NCBI GenBank assembly: GCA_047974765.1
Contig: JBKECP010000014.1
Span: 1 to 64,000 of the forward strand
Direction: 5' to 3'
DNA length: 64,000 nt
Origin: JBKECP01 sp047974765
GTDB lineage: Bacteria > Pseudomonadota > Gammaproteobacteria > Pseudomonadales > Halieaceae
A model generated the notes under the pieces. It did no database searches and was not told the DNA's origin. It saw only the letters and a list, made by a program, of their open reading frames with translations. Position numbers and translations under genes: made by a program. Shown piece by piece: positions 40,057 to 49,998 of this stretch (the stretch's first letter is position 1; each line of letters starts with the position of its first letter).

Positions 40057-42804
40057 TTAATGTACCTCCCGGGGGCGGTGAAGCTCAACAAATGCAGCAC
40101 AAAGTCGGATACTTTCCAGGGTGTTGGCCAGATAACGCGGACCGGATTCAAGTGTATCAATAACAGGTCTGAACAGCGCTTCAACCTGTCTGGCATCTTC
40201 TTCGGAGCAAAAATTCTCAAACTGGACAGGCAATTGACCTTTGCGCCAGTTGTCGATACGTGCCAGCACGGCCTCGAAATGATCAGCAGTCCAGTCGAAC
40301 ATGTGATTGCGGGTCTCTTCATGGGCCATCTGGCTGCTGAAGATATGGAATATTTCGTTGTCACGCAGCTCGGGAGAGAGGATCCGTTCACGTATCGTGG
40401 CGGCAAGTTCGGGGGCAGTTGTCCAGGCCATTGCTGTTAGCAGATATTCACGCAGCAGCGCGTTGTCAGAAGCCAGAAAATGTTCCCATAGCAATTCAAT
40501 AAAATCACTGCCATGGCTTTCAACACCGGCCAGCAGAACAATCAGATGCTGGTCAGCATCAACGGCCTTCAGGTTGAGTTGTCTGTCGCTGCCAAAGCCG
40601 GTGAGAGTTGCACCTTTTGTTGCCAGTTGCTGGTGAATGCTCTCATCACCGGCACCCAGGGCAAGGGTGGATAACAGTAATGTACGAAACTGGTGCTGGC
40701 TGGGACTGAGTGTCTGTGCCGGGGTATCAAGCCGGGTAAGAGCAGGTTGATACCACTGCCGCAAGCGGGCTTTGAAAGCCCTGCGTTCATCGCCGTGCAG
40801 AAGGTGATCCCGAATCTTGAACAGATCACTGCGCGGTGCCATGGCCACCCGCCAGGAAGTGGCTCTGGTAAGGGGTTCAACGGCCAGCAGATAATCCTTT
40901 AAAGACAGAGTGCCTTTGTTAAAGGCTGCGCTGAGACTGCCAGCCAGCGATATCTGCTCGCTGTTTTCAAGTTGCCCGATATTGGCCAGCAAGGCCTGCC
41001 ACTGTGAGGCCGGCAGTGACCAGCGGTAATAACCGTTGCCGCCAGTGTTGGGCAGGATTGCATCCGGGCAGCTTTCGCTGGCCAGTGGAAACGTATCGCT
41101 GCCACCTTTGAACAAAAAACAGTGCTGGTTTCTTTCGGTATTTTTGAAGGTGCTCAGACAGACAGGAATTGTCCACTGCTGCTCACTTGAACCTTCAGAA
41201 CCCGCAGGCAGGTAACGCTCCTGCGCAAGCTCCAGGAAAACACCTTCATCCTTGCAGCGCAGGGTGTTTTGTACAATGGGGAGACCCGGTTGCTCAATAT
41301 AGCTGTCAAAGGCTGTTTTTAAGACTTCACTATCAACGTGGGGGTTGGCCTCGGCAATGGCGGTGATGAAATCGTAGGCGCTGGTGTTGCCAAAGGCGAA
41401 TGTTTTCATGTAATGACGGATACCATCGCGGAAATGGTTGCGGCCGAGAAAGGCCTCAAACATTAACAGTACACCGCCACCTTTTTGGTAGGTGATACTG
41501 TTAAAAGCAGAGCCGATATCCTCGTGCCGTTCAATCGGTTCACGGATCTGGCGGGCACTGGCCAGACTGTCACTGGTCATTACACGGGTGCTGCTGTTGA
41601 GCAGGGCATCACGGTAGTGTTCCTGGGGGAACAGATGATCGAGAGTAATGTAGGCATTCCAGGTGGCAAACGATTCATTGAGCCATATATCGTCCCACCA
41701 GATGGGTGTAACCAGATTGCCAAACCAGTGGTGGGCCAGTTCGTGAGCGTGAGTAATAAAGAAGCTGCGTTGTTGATTGATGGATGCTTTTTCATCCAGA
41801 AGGATCAACTGCTCACGGTAGGTAATGGCACCGGCGTTTTCCATGGCACCTGCTGAAAAGTCAGGTACAGCGATAATGTCCAGCTTGGCGTAGGGGTAGG
41901 GTGTGTCGAAGTAATTTTCCATTTGTTCGACAATGGCGGCAGTATTTTGCAGCGCATATTTGATCTGTTCACCCTTGCCCTTAGTGGTGATACCGCGCAG
42001 TGGGATCGGTATTTTGCGCAGGTTGTTTTCAGGGATCGCCTGCCATTGCACAATATCAAAGGGGCCAACAGCAAAGGCAACCAGATAACTCGGCAGGGGC
42101 CGGGTTCTGGCAAAAGTAATGGTTTTAGTACCGTCCGGATTATTGAATTCCGACAGCTGTGGTGTGTTGGTAATGGCACTGTGGGCACTGGGTACTGTCA
42201 GGCGGATATCAAAGGGAACTTTAAAAGCCGGTTCGTCAAAGGAGGGGAAAGCCAGTCGGGCAGAGCTTGCTTCAAACTGGGTAAAGGCGTAATTTTCACC
42301 GCCGCTGTTTAGTTTGTACAAGCCTTCCAGGCTGGTATTGAAAGGGGCTGAATACTCAAAATGCAATTTGATTTCTGGCCCTGACAATGGTCGGGTTGCG
42401 CTGACTTTGACTGTGCCGGTGGACAGTACCTGTTCCCAGCTCAGCTCGATAATATCGCCATTGTCCAGTGTGGCTGTCGCCTGGCTTATTTCCAGATTGT
42501 TGCCGTGCATCCAGAAAAAAGGTAGGGGTTCAGACAGTTCTGCATGGATATCAACAACACCGCTGAAGTGCTCTTTGCCCGGGTCGATAGTCAGTTGCAA
42601 TTTATAGCGAATCGGCCGGATATTGTCCGGCAGTCGTGCTGAAGGTGGTGAAACAGCCGTTTCAGGGGTTGTGTTGATGGCGGTATCTTCTGTGATGGAT
42701 TGTGCCTGTTCAAAAGGCTCTGGCCTTTCAATACAGCCCTGTAACAAGGTGATACTGCACATTAACAACACAGTGCGAATAACAGAAAAGTTTATGGCTA
42801 TCAC
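40057..42804 (-). CDS. M1 family zinc aminopeptidase, lipoprotein
   Basis: A 915-aa aminopeptidase that removes N-terminal residues from peptides. The N-terminus carries a lipobox (LLQGC, Cys 24), so the enzyme is membrane-anchored and outside the cytoplasm, unlike E. coli PepN. The exopeptidase motif GAMENAGAITYRE (about 321) and zinc motif HELAHHWFGNLVTPIWWDD followed by IWLNESFA (about 353) are complete. The C-terminal half is the ERAP1_C-like helical domain. With the POT transporter and M49 peptidase next door it suggests a peptide-scavenging neighbourhood. Confidence 0.93.
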   Translation of the reverse strand: MIAINFSVIRTVLLMCSITLLQGCIERPEPFEQAQSITEDTAINTTPETAVSPPSARLPDNIRPIRYKLQLTIDPGKEHFSGVVDIHAELSEPLPFFWMHGNNLEISQATATLDNGDIIELSWEQVLSTGTVKVSATRPLSGPEIKLHFEYSAPFNTSLEGLYKLNSGGENYAFTQFEASSARLAFPSFDEPAFKVPFDIRLTVPSAHSAITNTPQLSEFNNPDGTKTITFARTRPLPSYLVAFAVGPFDIVQWQAIPENNLRKIPIPLRGITTKGKGEQIKYALQNTAAIVEQMENYFDTPYPYAKLDIIAVPDFSAGAMENAGAITYREQLILLDEKASINQQRSFFITHAHELAHHWFGNLVTPIWWDDIWLNESFATWNAYITLDHLFPQEHYRDALLNSSTRVMTSDSLASARQIREPIERHEDIGSAFNSITYQKGGGVLLMFEAFLGRNHFRDGIRHYMKTFAFGNTSAYDFITAIAEANPHVDSEVLKTAFDSYIEQPGLPIVQNTLRCKDEGVFLELAQERYLPAGSEGSSEQQWTIPVCLSTFKNTERNQHCFLFKGGSDTFPLASESCPDAILPNTGGNGYYRWSLPASQWQALLANIGQLENSEQISLAGSLSAAFNKGTLSLKDYLLAVEPLTRATSWRVAMAPRSDLFKIRDHLLHGDERRAFKARLRQWYQPALTRLDTPAQTLSPSQHQFRTLLLSTLALGAGDESIHQQLATKGATLTGFGSDRQLNLKAVDADQHLIVLLAGVESHGSDFIELLWEHFLASDNALLREYLLTAMAWTTAPELAATIRERILSPELRDNEIFHIFSSQMAHEETRNHMFDWTADHFEAVLARIDNWRKGQLPVQFENFCSEEDARQVEALFRPVIDTLESGPRYLANTLESIRLCAAFVELHRPREVH

Positions 42805-42870
42805 TGAAGTACCTCTGAATCTGTGGGTATACCCGCGTGATCACTGATGTCAGCGGGTCATCTGCTGGTT

Positions 42871-42907
42871 GATTAACCCGGCAGGTATTTTTATTGCCGG
42901 GTTAATC
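42871..42907. repeat. Solo left-end hairpin of the structured repeat (fragment E)
   Basis: gattaacccggca and tgccgggttaatc form a perfect 13-bp stem with an 11-nt loop. The sequence matches the left hairpin of copies A and B (attaattcggc..gccgggttaat), with the two wobble pairs replaced by C-G. It lies between the POT and M1 genes and may also slow transcription, but no T tract follows. Confidence 0.6.
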
Positions 42908-42932
42908 ATTGCCCAAGTGATGTGATCGCTTT

Positions 42933-44438
42933 TTATCCTTTATCCTGAGCTTCCCAGATCCTGGCACGGAAGCTGAACAGGATTGTAAAGATGGCAATCC
43001 CGATACTGAAGAGACTGATTTGCAGGTAAAGATTGGGCAGCTCCTGAATATTTTCAGGGTCAAAATTGCCCGCCAGCAGGCCGGCAATAATATTGCCGAT
43101 AGAGTAAGTCAGTACAAAGATTCCCATCATCTGGCCCGCAAAGCGCTTCGGCGACAGTTTGCTGACCGCCGACAGGGCAACCGGGCTCAGACAGAGTTCA
43201 CCAACTGTATGCAGGAAATAGGTGGCTACCAGCCAGTAAGGTGCCACCTTCAGGCCAGCGGCAGCAGTCTGGGCGGCAAAGTACATGACAATAAAGCCGC
43301 TGGCCATAATCAACAGGCCAATTGCACATTTCATGCTGTAGGCTGGTGAAATCATGCGCTTGCCCAGATTAATCCACAGCGCGGCGAAAAAGGGCGACAG
43401 AATCACAATGAACAGCGGGTTGATATTTTGAAACCAGGAAGCGGGCAACTCGAAAGAACCCAATATGCGATCAGTGTAGTCTCTGCCAAAAAGATTGAGC
43501 GAGGAACCGGCCTGCTCAAAACCGGACCAGAAACAGGCGGAGGCAATGCACACCAGTAACAGAGCCCACAGACGGCGTTTTTCGATGGAGTTAAGGCCAC
43601 CCATAAAGTAGATGTAGGCATAGTACATAATAAAAATCAGGCTGAAGGTGGCGGCAACATAACGAGCCATCATAACGGCGTTAATTGTGATGGTACCTGT
43701 CAGCGTAAGTGTGGTGACGGCAACAACTGCTGCGATGATGGCTATGATCACCGCCCAGGCTTTGCGTGCGCTAGCAGGTGCCAGTGGCGAACAGGGTTTT
43801 TCCGCTGCACCACCCAGATTGTCGATGGTACGACGATACTGAATGAGACCAAAAGCCATGCCGATAGCCGCTGCGCCAAAGCCCCAGTGCCAACCCACAT
43901 TTTCACCAAAATAGCCGCAGATGGTATAGCCCAGTACCGAGCCAATATTGATGCCCATATAGTACAGTGCGTAACCGGCATCACGGCGGACATCATTTTC
44001 TGAATAAAGTTCGCCGACCAAAGCACTGATATTGGGCTTGAGCAGGCCGGTTCCCGAGGCCACCAATATCAGGCCAACAAAGAAAGTGGCATCGCTGGGA
44101 ATGGCCAATACGATATGACCGCACATAATAATGACGCCGCCCCAGAAGACAGCCCGTTGACCACCGAGCAACCGATCGGCAATCCAGCCGCCGGGCAGGC
44201 CCAGAAAATAAACCGAACCTGTATACAGGCCGTAGATGGCGGTTGCTGTAGCGATGGTGAATGCCAGGCCAGCCTCTTGCAGGGAGGCCGTCATAAACAG
44301 TACCAGCAGAGCCCGCATGCCGTAGTAGCTCATCCGCTCCCACATTTCAGTGAAGAACAGTGTCGACAGACCTTTGGGGTGACCGAAGAAGCCATTATCC
44401 AAGCCGGGATCACCAGCTCTTGTAGTGGATGTTGTCAT
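42933..44438 (-). CDS. POT family proton-dependent oligopeptide transporter
   Basis: A 501-aa inner-membrane symporter importing di- and tripeptides with protons. Signatures are FFTEMWERMSYYGMRALLVLF (ExxER-type motif on helix 1), GGWIADRLLGGQRAVFWGG, GTGLLKPNISALVGELY and ALYYMGINIGSVLG, all standard for the POT/PTR2 family. About 12-14 helices are predicted. ATG at 44438 (MTTSTTRAGD) follows AAGGAAA; a farther upstream frame extension is unsupported. It lies upstream of and on the same strand as the M1 aminopeptidase, though the gap contains a repeat hairpin. Confidence 0.92.
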   Translation of the reverse strand: MTTSTTRAGDPGLDNGFFGHPKGLSTLFFTEMWERMSYYGMRALLVLFMTASLQEAGLAFTIATATAIYGLYTGSVYFLGLPGGWIADRLLGGQRAVFWGGVIIMCGHIVLAIPSDATFFVGLILVASGTGLLKPNISALVGELYSENDVRRDAGYALYYMGINIGSVLGYTICGYFGENVGWHWGFGAAAIGMAFGLIQYRRTIDNLGGAAEKPCSPLAPASARKAWAVIIAIIAAVVAVTTLTLTGTITINAVMMARYVAATFSLIFIMYYAYIYFMGGLNSIEKRRLWALLLVCIASACFWSGFEQAGSSLNLFGRDYTDRILGSFELPASWFQNINPLFIVILSPFFAALWINLGKRMISPAYSMKCAIGLLIMASGFIVMYFAAQTAAAGLKVAPYWLVATYFLHTVGELCLSPVALSAVSKLSPKRFAGQMMGIFVLTYSIGNIIAGLLAGNFDPENIQELPNLYLQISLFSIGIAIFTILFSFRARIWEAQDKG

Positions 44439-44717
44439 ACGGGTGTTTCCTTTAAATGCGATAGTGGTGGCCGTATTGCCAATTATTATCCAGAACGCAG
44501 GCAACCTGCCGGTTTGGCAGCCCCATTGCCGGGCTGAACCGGACCCTGGGTGTTTACCAGAACCGGATCATGCCGTGCGTCTTGCACTGATAGTCGCTAT
44601 CATACCGGTCACGCCTCATTTGGCGAACCCTGAACCGGCTCTCATTCCGCATCCGGGATGAGGGTCACGATCGGCGCATTACCCCTGTGCCCCAATGAAA
44701 ATGAATAGCAGGTTCCT

Positions 44718-46835
44718 ATGAATAAGTTCCTTCTGGCACCATTGGCTGCTTTGCTGGTGGCCTGTAACAACTCAAATAATTCTGATGCCCCTGCCACAGA
44801 CCCGGTGGTGCAGACAAATGCCGCAGCGGTGACAACAGTTGATGTCGATAACAGCGATGTGGCAAAGGATGACTTTAAATACATTATCGACCGTTTTGCC
44901 GATATTCAGGTACTGGCCTATCAGGTGCCCGGTTTTGAGGCACTGAGCCTGCAACAGAAAGAACTGCTGTACTATCTTTATCAGGCGGCCTACGCAGGCC
45001 GTGACATCATGTGGGATCAAAACTACAAGTATAATCTGCGTATCAGGCGTACCCTGGAGGCGATTGTCAGGCACTACCAGGGTGATCGTACAACAGAAGC
45101 CTTTGGCCAGTTCATGCAGTACACCAAGCAGGTCTGGTTTGCCAATGGTATCCATCATCATTACTCAACACTGAAATTCCAGCCTGCTTTCAGTGAAGCT
45201 GACTTTGCCAGCTGGGTTGAAGCTGTGGCTGAGGCCGATGATCTGCCATTGCGTGAAGGCCAGGATGCCGCTGCACTGATCGCCGAGCTGACGCCGGTCA
45301 TTTTCGATCCTGCTGTAGCGCCCAAAAAAGTGAATACGGCGGCCAATATTGACAAAGTTGCCGCTTCTGCCGTTAATTTTTATGGGGATGATGTCACTGA
45401 GGATGATGTCCGTGCCTTTTATGCCGAGCGCTCGAAAAATGACGGTGATCATCCGGTATCCCATGGTCTTAATTCAAAGCTGGTTAAAAATGCCGAAGGC
45501 AAGCTGCAGGAGCAGGTTTGGAAAGTGGGCGGTATGTACAGCCAGGCCATCGAACAAATTGTTGTATGGTTGGAAAAAGCGGTTGCTGTGGCTGAAAATG
45601 ATGCCCAGCGCAAGGCGCTGGAGCTGCTTGTTGCCTATTATCGCAGTGGTGATCTGAAAACTTTTGACGATTACAGTATCGCCTGGGTTGAAGATGCCAA
45701 TTCCCGCGTGGATGTAGTCAATGGCTACATCGAGGTTTATAACGACCCCATTGCCTATCGGGGTTCTTTTGAATCAGTAGTATCTTTCCGCGATGAACAA
45801 ACCAGTAAGCGGATTGCAGCTATTGGTGAACAGGCCCAGTGGTTTGAAAACAATTCACCCATTATGGATGAGCATAAGCGCGCCAAGGTGAAGGGTATTC
45901 TGGGTAAGGCCATTACTGTGGTGGCAGAGTCCGGCGATGCTTCACCCAGCACGCCGATTGGTATCAACCTGCCTAATTCAAACTGGATTCGCGCTGAATA
46001 TGGCTCCAAGTCCGTCAACCTGAGCAATATTGTCAATGCCTACAATGCCGTGCCGAGCAAAGCGTTGCAAGAGTTTGCCTGGGATCAGGCAGAGATTGAG
46101 CGCGCTGAAAAATACAAGGAAGTCATTGGCGCCCTGCACACGGATATGCATGAGGTCATTGGCCATGCCTCCGGTAAAATCAATCCTGGTGTTGGCACGC
46201 CCAAGGAAACCCTGAAACAGTACGCCTCCACTTTGGAAGAGGGCCGTGCCGACCTGGTGTCACTCTATTTTATGATGGATCCAAAACTGGTTGAAATGGG
46301 TCTGATGCCTGATCTGGAAGCGGGCAAGGCTGAATATGACGGCTATATTCGCAATGGCATCATGACACAGCTGTACCGCCTAAAACCCGGTGAGTTGATT
46401 GAGGAAGCTCACATGCGCAATCGCGCACTGGTGGCTCGCTGGGCCTATGAACAGGGCAGGGCCGACAACGTTATTGAGCGCCGTGAACGCGATGGTAAAA
46501 CCTATTTTGTTGTCACTGATTATCAGGCACTGCGTAAGCTGTTTGGTCAGTTGCTGCGGGAATTGCAACGCATCAAGTCAGAGGGGGACTTTGATGCAAT
46601 CCAGGCGCTGGTAGAAAACTATGGCACCCAGGTTGATCCTGAATTGCATCGGGAAGTGCTGGCACGCTATGCCGCACTGGATGTGGCGCCCTACAGCGGA
46701 TTTGTCAATCCCTATCTGGAGCCGGTGGTTGAGGATGGCAAAATTATTGATGTAGTTATCAGTCAGCCTGAAACTTTCGAGGAGCAGATGCTTTATTATG
46801 CCGAGCATTACTCTTTCCTGCCGGATGAAAATTGA
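44718..46835 (+). CDS. M49 family dipeptidyl-peptidase III-like lipoprotein
   Basis: A 705-aa zinc dipeptidyl peptidase III-type enzyme. The M49-specific motif HEVIGH (H-E-x-x-G-H, about 478, in TDMHEVIGHASGKINPG) and the second zinc motif TLEEGRADLVSLYFMM (about 504) are present; the canonical second motif EECRAE is EEGRAD here. A lipobox (LLVAC, Cys 16) predicts membrane anchoring. It is divergent from the POT transporter and has its own terminator. Peptide products would suit that transporter. Confidence 0.9.
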   Translation: MNKFLLAPLAALLVACNNSNNSDAPATDPVVQTNAAAVTTVDVDNSDVAKDDFKYIIDRFADIQVLAYQVPGFEALSLQQKELLYYLYQAAYAGRDIMWDQNYKYNLRIRRTLEAIVRHYQGDRTTEAFGQFMQYTKQVWFANGIHHHYSTLKFQPAFSEADFASWVEAVAEADDLPLREGQDAAALIAELTPVIFDPAVAPKKVNTAANIDKVAASAVNFYGDDVTEDDVRAFYAERSKNDGDHPVSHGLNSKLVKNAEGKLQEQVWKVGGMYSQAIEQIVVWLEKAVAVAENDAQRKALELLVAYYRSGDLKTFDDYSIAWVEDANSRVDVVNGYIEVYNDPIAYRGSFESVVSFRDEQTSKRIAAIGEQAQWFENNSPIMDEHKRAKVKGILGKAITVVAESGDASPSTPIGINLPNSNWIRAEYGSKSVNLSNIVNAYNAVPSKALQEFAWDQAEIERAEKYKEVIGALHTDMHEVIGHASGKINPGVGTPKETLKQYASTLEEGRADLVSLYFMMDPKLVEMGLMPDLEAGKAEYDGYIRNGIMTQLYRLKPGELIEEAHMRNRALVARWAYEQGRADNVIERRERDGKTYFVVTDYQALRKLFGQLLRELQRIKSEGDFDAIQALVENYGTQVDPELHREVLARYAALDVAPYSGFVNPYLEPVVEDGKIIDVVISQPETFEEQMLYYAEHYSFLPDEN

Positions 46836-46857
46836 GTGAACCTGTAGACCCGATACC

Positions 46858-46884
46858 AAAAAGCCACTCGATGGGTGGCTTTTT
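46858..46884 (+). terminator. Intrinsic terminator after the M49 gene
   Basis: AAAAAGCCAC and GTGGCTTTTT form a 10-bp stem with a 7-nt loop ending in a T run. Its A-rich 5' arm makes it potentially bidirectional. Confidence 0.92.
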
Positions 46885-46940
46885 GCGTCTTGCAATAAAT
46901 TGTCGCAAGCTGGGTGGAGTGTAGTCGAAGCATTGTTATT

Positions 46941-46982
46941 ATTAACCTGGCAATCAAATAGATGACTCCATCATTATTTGAT
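46941..46982 (-). repeat. Right-end fragment of the structured repeat (fragment D)
   Basis: attaacctggcaatcaaata followed by gatgactccatcattatttgat matches the right end of copies A, B and C, including the atcaaata..tatttgat hairpin. Similarity fades after 46982. It lies upstream of the first sulfatase gene. Confidence 0.65.
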
Positions 46983-47085
46983 TTTTGTTTATTAAAAGCA
47001 GTTGTAAATTTTCAGCGCACAGTAAATTGGAATAGCTATGCTTGTATAGTAAGTGCCATCAGGTTGTTGTTAAGGAGCATCCAGC

Positions 47086-49467
47086 ATGAAAAGAGTATTA
47101 CGGGCTTTTACAGTATTTGTTGCCGTACCGGCACTTTATTGTGCGTCGTCATTTGCACAGGACATAGATAGAAGCGTATTGCCACTACCAAAACCGGCTT
47201 TTGAGGGGCAAATTGATAAGACCTACACGGGGTCCAAACCGGATTTTCCACAGACAGCACAGGCGCCAAAAGGGGCTCCCAATGTTGTTCTGATCATGCT
47301 GGACGATGTCGGTTTTGGCCAGGCAGGAACCTTTGGCGGCCCGGTGCCAACGCCAGGTATTGATCATCTGGCTGCGGCAGGGCTGCGCTATAATCGCTTT
47401 CATACGACAGCTATTTGCTCATCTACCCGTGCAGCCATACTGACTGGTCGCAATCACCACACGGTTGGTTTTGGCACCATTACTGAATTGGCCACGGGTT
47501 ATCCTGGTTATGACAGCATCCTGCCGGACAATGCCGCTACTGTGGCGCGTATTTTGCGCGATAACGGCTATAGCACAGCCATGTTTGGTAAAAGCCACAA
47601 TACCCCCGACTGGGAAACTAATCCTACCGGCCCTTTTAACCACTGGCCAACGGGTTATGGCTTTGAGTACTTTTATGGCTTTCACGGTGGTGAAACCAGT
47701 CAGTGGGAACCTCAGCTCTATCGCAATCAGCAGGCTGTGGAACCCGTCAAAACACCTGATGAAGGCTATCACTTGACAGTGGATCTGGCTGACGATGCCA
47801 TTGCGTGGATATCCAGGCATGAGTCCATTGCACCTCAGAAGCCTTATTTCGTCTACTTTGCCACTGGTGCGGTACACGCACCGTTACATGTACCGCAGGA
47901 ATGGATTGATCGCTTCAAGGGGCAGTTTGACCAGGGCTGGGATAAACTGCGGGAAGAGACACTGGCACGGCAAAAACAACTTGGAATTGTTCCGGCCAAT
48001 ACACAACTTACACCACGGCCTGCGGAGATCGAGGCCTGGGATTCTTTAAGTGATGATGCCCGGCGCCTTTATGCCCGGCAAATGGAGGCCTTTGCCGGTT
48101 TTCTGGCACATACCGATTATCATGTTGGCCGACTGATCCAGGCTGTTGCCGATTCACCCGATGCGGATAATACAATCATTATCTATGTGGTGGGTGATAA
48201 CGGTGCCAGTGCCGAAGGTAGTGTGACCGGAACCTTGAACAACGTAATGACCCAAAATGGCATGCCTGATACCGTGGCTGCTCAGCTGCCGTTAATTGAT
48301 GAAATTGGTACGCCACCCCATGAAAATCACTATGCTGTCGGTTGGTCCTGGGCGGGTTCTTCACCTTTTCAATGGATGAAGCGTGTACCCTCACACTTTG
48401 GCGGAACCCGCAACGGAATGGTGATTTCCTGGCCCAAAACCATTACTGATATGGGAGGGCTGCGCAGCCAGTTCAGCCATGTTATTGATATTGCACCCAC
48501 CATTCTTGCCGCGGCCAATATTGAACAGCCCAGGACGGTTGATGGTGTTGAACAGGTCGCCATGGCCGGTGTTGATATTGGTTCAACCTTTGACTCTGCC
48601 AAAGCACCTGCTGTGCGTGATACGCAATATTTTGAGGTGGGTGGACACCGCGCTATTTACCATGATGGCTGGGTTGCAGCGACATTTCATGGCGCGCCCT
48701 GGATATTGACCGGTTCACGTGGTTTTAGTGATCCGAAATACAACGCCTGGGAGCTGTACAACATAGAGGAAGATTTTTCCCAGGCCAATAATCTGGCTGC
48801 CCGCTACCCTGACAAGCTGAAGGAACTGGTTGGACTGTTTGATGAAGAAGCAGAGAAGTATGGTGTTTATCCACTGGATGACCGTTTTGTAGAGCGTGCG
48901 ATAACCAAGCGTCCTTCGGTAACTGCCGGGCGCACCCGCTTCACCTACTCGGATGCGGCCACCCGGATTCCCGAAGGCAGTGCGCCGAAAATTTATCAAC
49001 GCTCGCATAAAATCACGGCCAGCCTGAATATTCCTGAAACCGGTGCTGAAGGCGTTATCGTTGCCTGTGGCGGTGTGTCAGCCGGTTATACCTTCTATGT
49101 TAAAGATGGCAAACTGCACTACGACTACAACTTTTTTGGGCGGCAGATTTACCATGCTGAATCAGCACAAAAATTGCCTGCCGGTGATATAGAAGTTGCG
49201 GTTCACTACGAACAACGTCCCTTCAGATTTTTGAAAGAGTTTACCGGTGGGCAGGCGCAGCTGTTTGTAAACGGTGAGCTGGCAGGGGAGGTGGATGTGG
49301 CCCAGGTAGTGCCTGCCCGTTTTTCTGCAACTGAAACCATGGATATCGGTGTTGACCTGGGGTCCACGGTCAGTACGGCTTATCACAACCGTGCACCCTT
49401 TGCGTTTAACGGTAAGATACACAAGGTCGATTTTGAGTTGGCAGCTGATCAGCCATTGAAAAAATAA
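47086..49467 (+). CDS. Exported arylsulfatase, first of a tandem pair, with atypical CSSTR motif
   Basis: A 793-aa exported sulfatase (signal peptide ending SSFAQ). The alkaline-phosphatase-fold core has NVVLIMLDDVGFGQAGTFGG with metal ligands, GDNGASAEGS, and GRNHHTVGFG. The active-site pentapeptide is CSSTR (Cys 111) where sulfatases have C-x-P-x-R; the neighbour has CSPTR. The difference is one base (TCT against CCT at 47422). Conversion of this Cys to formylglycine is needed for activity, so this copy may be poorly matured. The C-terminal region (about 640-785) looks like a LamG/jelly-roll accessory domain. Start follows AAGGAG by 7 nt. No maturase gene is in the window. Confidence 0.93.
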   Translation: MKRVLRAFTVFVAVPALYCASSFAQDIDRSVLPLPKPAFEGQIDKTYTGSKPDFPQTAQAPKGAPNVVLIMLDDVGFGQAGTFGGPVPTPGIDHLAAAGLRYNRFHTTAICSSTRAAILTGRNHHTVGFGTITELATGYPGYDSILPDNAATVARILRDNGYSTAMFGKSHNTPDWETNPTGPFNHWPTGYGFEYFYGFHGGETSQWEPQLYRNQQAVEPVKTPDEGYHLTVDLADDAIAWISRHESIAPQKPYFVYFATGAVHAPLHVPQEWIDRFKGQFDQGWDKLREETLARQKQLGIVPANTQLTPRPAEIEAWDSLSDDARRLYARQMEAFAGFLAHTDYHVGRLIQAVADSPDADNTIIIYVVGDNGASAEGSVTGTLNNVMTQNGMPDTVAAQLPLIDEIGTPPHENHYAVGWSWAGSSPFQWMKRVPSHFGGTRNGMVISWPKTITDMGGLRSQFSHVIDIAPTILAAANIEQPRTVDGVEQVAMAGVDIGSTFDSAKAPAVRDTQYFEVGGHRAIYHDGWVAATFHGAPWILTGSRGFSDPKYNAWELYNIEEDFSQANNLAARYPDKLKELVGLFDEEAEKYGVYPLDDRFVERAITKRPSVTAGRTRFTYSDAATRIPEGSAPKIYQRSHKITASLNIPETGAEGVIVACGGVSAGYTFYVKDGKLHYDYNFFGRQIYHAESAQKLPAGDIEVAVHYEQRPFRFLKEFTGGQAQLFVNGELAGEVDVAQVVPARFSATETMDIGVDLGSTVSTAYHNRAPFAFNGKIHKVDFELAADQPLKK

Positions 49468-49481
49468 CAGTAAAACCCTGT

Positions 49482-49513
49482 AACTGCCTGAGTCTGAACT
49501 CAGGCAGTTTTTT
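49482..49513 (+). terminator. Intrinsic terminator after the first sulfatase
   Basis: AACTGCCTGAGT / ACTCAGGCAGTT forms a 12-bp stem with a 4-nt loop followed by T5. Because of it the two sulfatases are probably separate transcripts. Confidence 0.93.
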
Positions 49514-49998
49514 CTGCGTTTATCCTGTCTTGCCTGATTCAACCTGATATACCTTTGGTATTGATAGAATTCGCATCGGTGTGTGAACTGTTTAAAGCAT
49601 AGTCTTACCCGGAAAAATCAGAGGGTTAAAGTGAGTCACAGCCTGTATTTTGATGAATTGTCGCTGGCTGGGCAGTCCATGAGGGCAGTCGATATTAGCA
49701 TTTTGTTGATATGAGGCCTGTGAATATCATCTAATCGGTCTGGATTTGGGCTAGACTATTTTGTCCGGGTGACTGACGGTAGATATCAGATAATAAAAGC
49801 TGTTAATTGCAGCACACAGGTGTGTCGACGAAGTCGATCGCCAGGTTATTTGATGACGCCCAGGTTGGGATGCCCAGATTAGAGTACCGGTACTCTTATA
49901 AAACGCTCCAGGTATGCTTCGTGCCAGGAGCGGGATCTATAAAATAAAGCGGGATCTATAAAATAAACAGTACAAACAGTACAAAAGGAGCATTCAGC
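49514..49998. other. Long leader/intergenic region of the second sulfatase with tandem repeats
   Basis: A 485-bp region without a supported gene. Near its end are two adjacent tandem repeats: 19 bp agcgggatctataaaataa twice (49929-49966), then 9 bp acagtacaa twice (49967-49984), directly before AAAGGAG. They could alter the leader or promoter spacing. The preceding part shows no match to the first sulfatase's upstream region except the shared AAGGAGCAT-cAGCATG start context. Confidence 0.6.
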
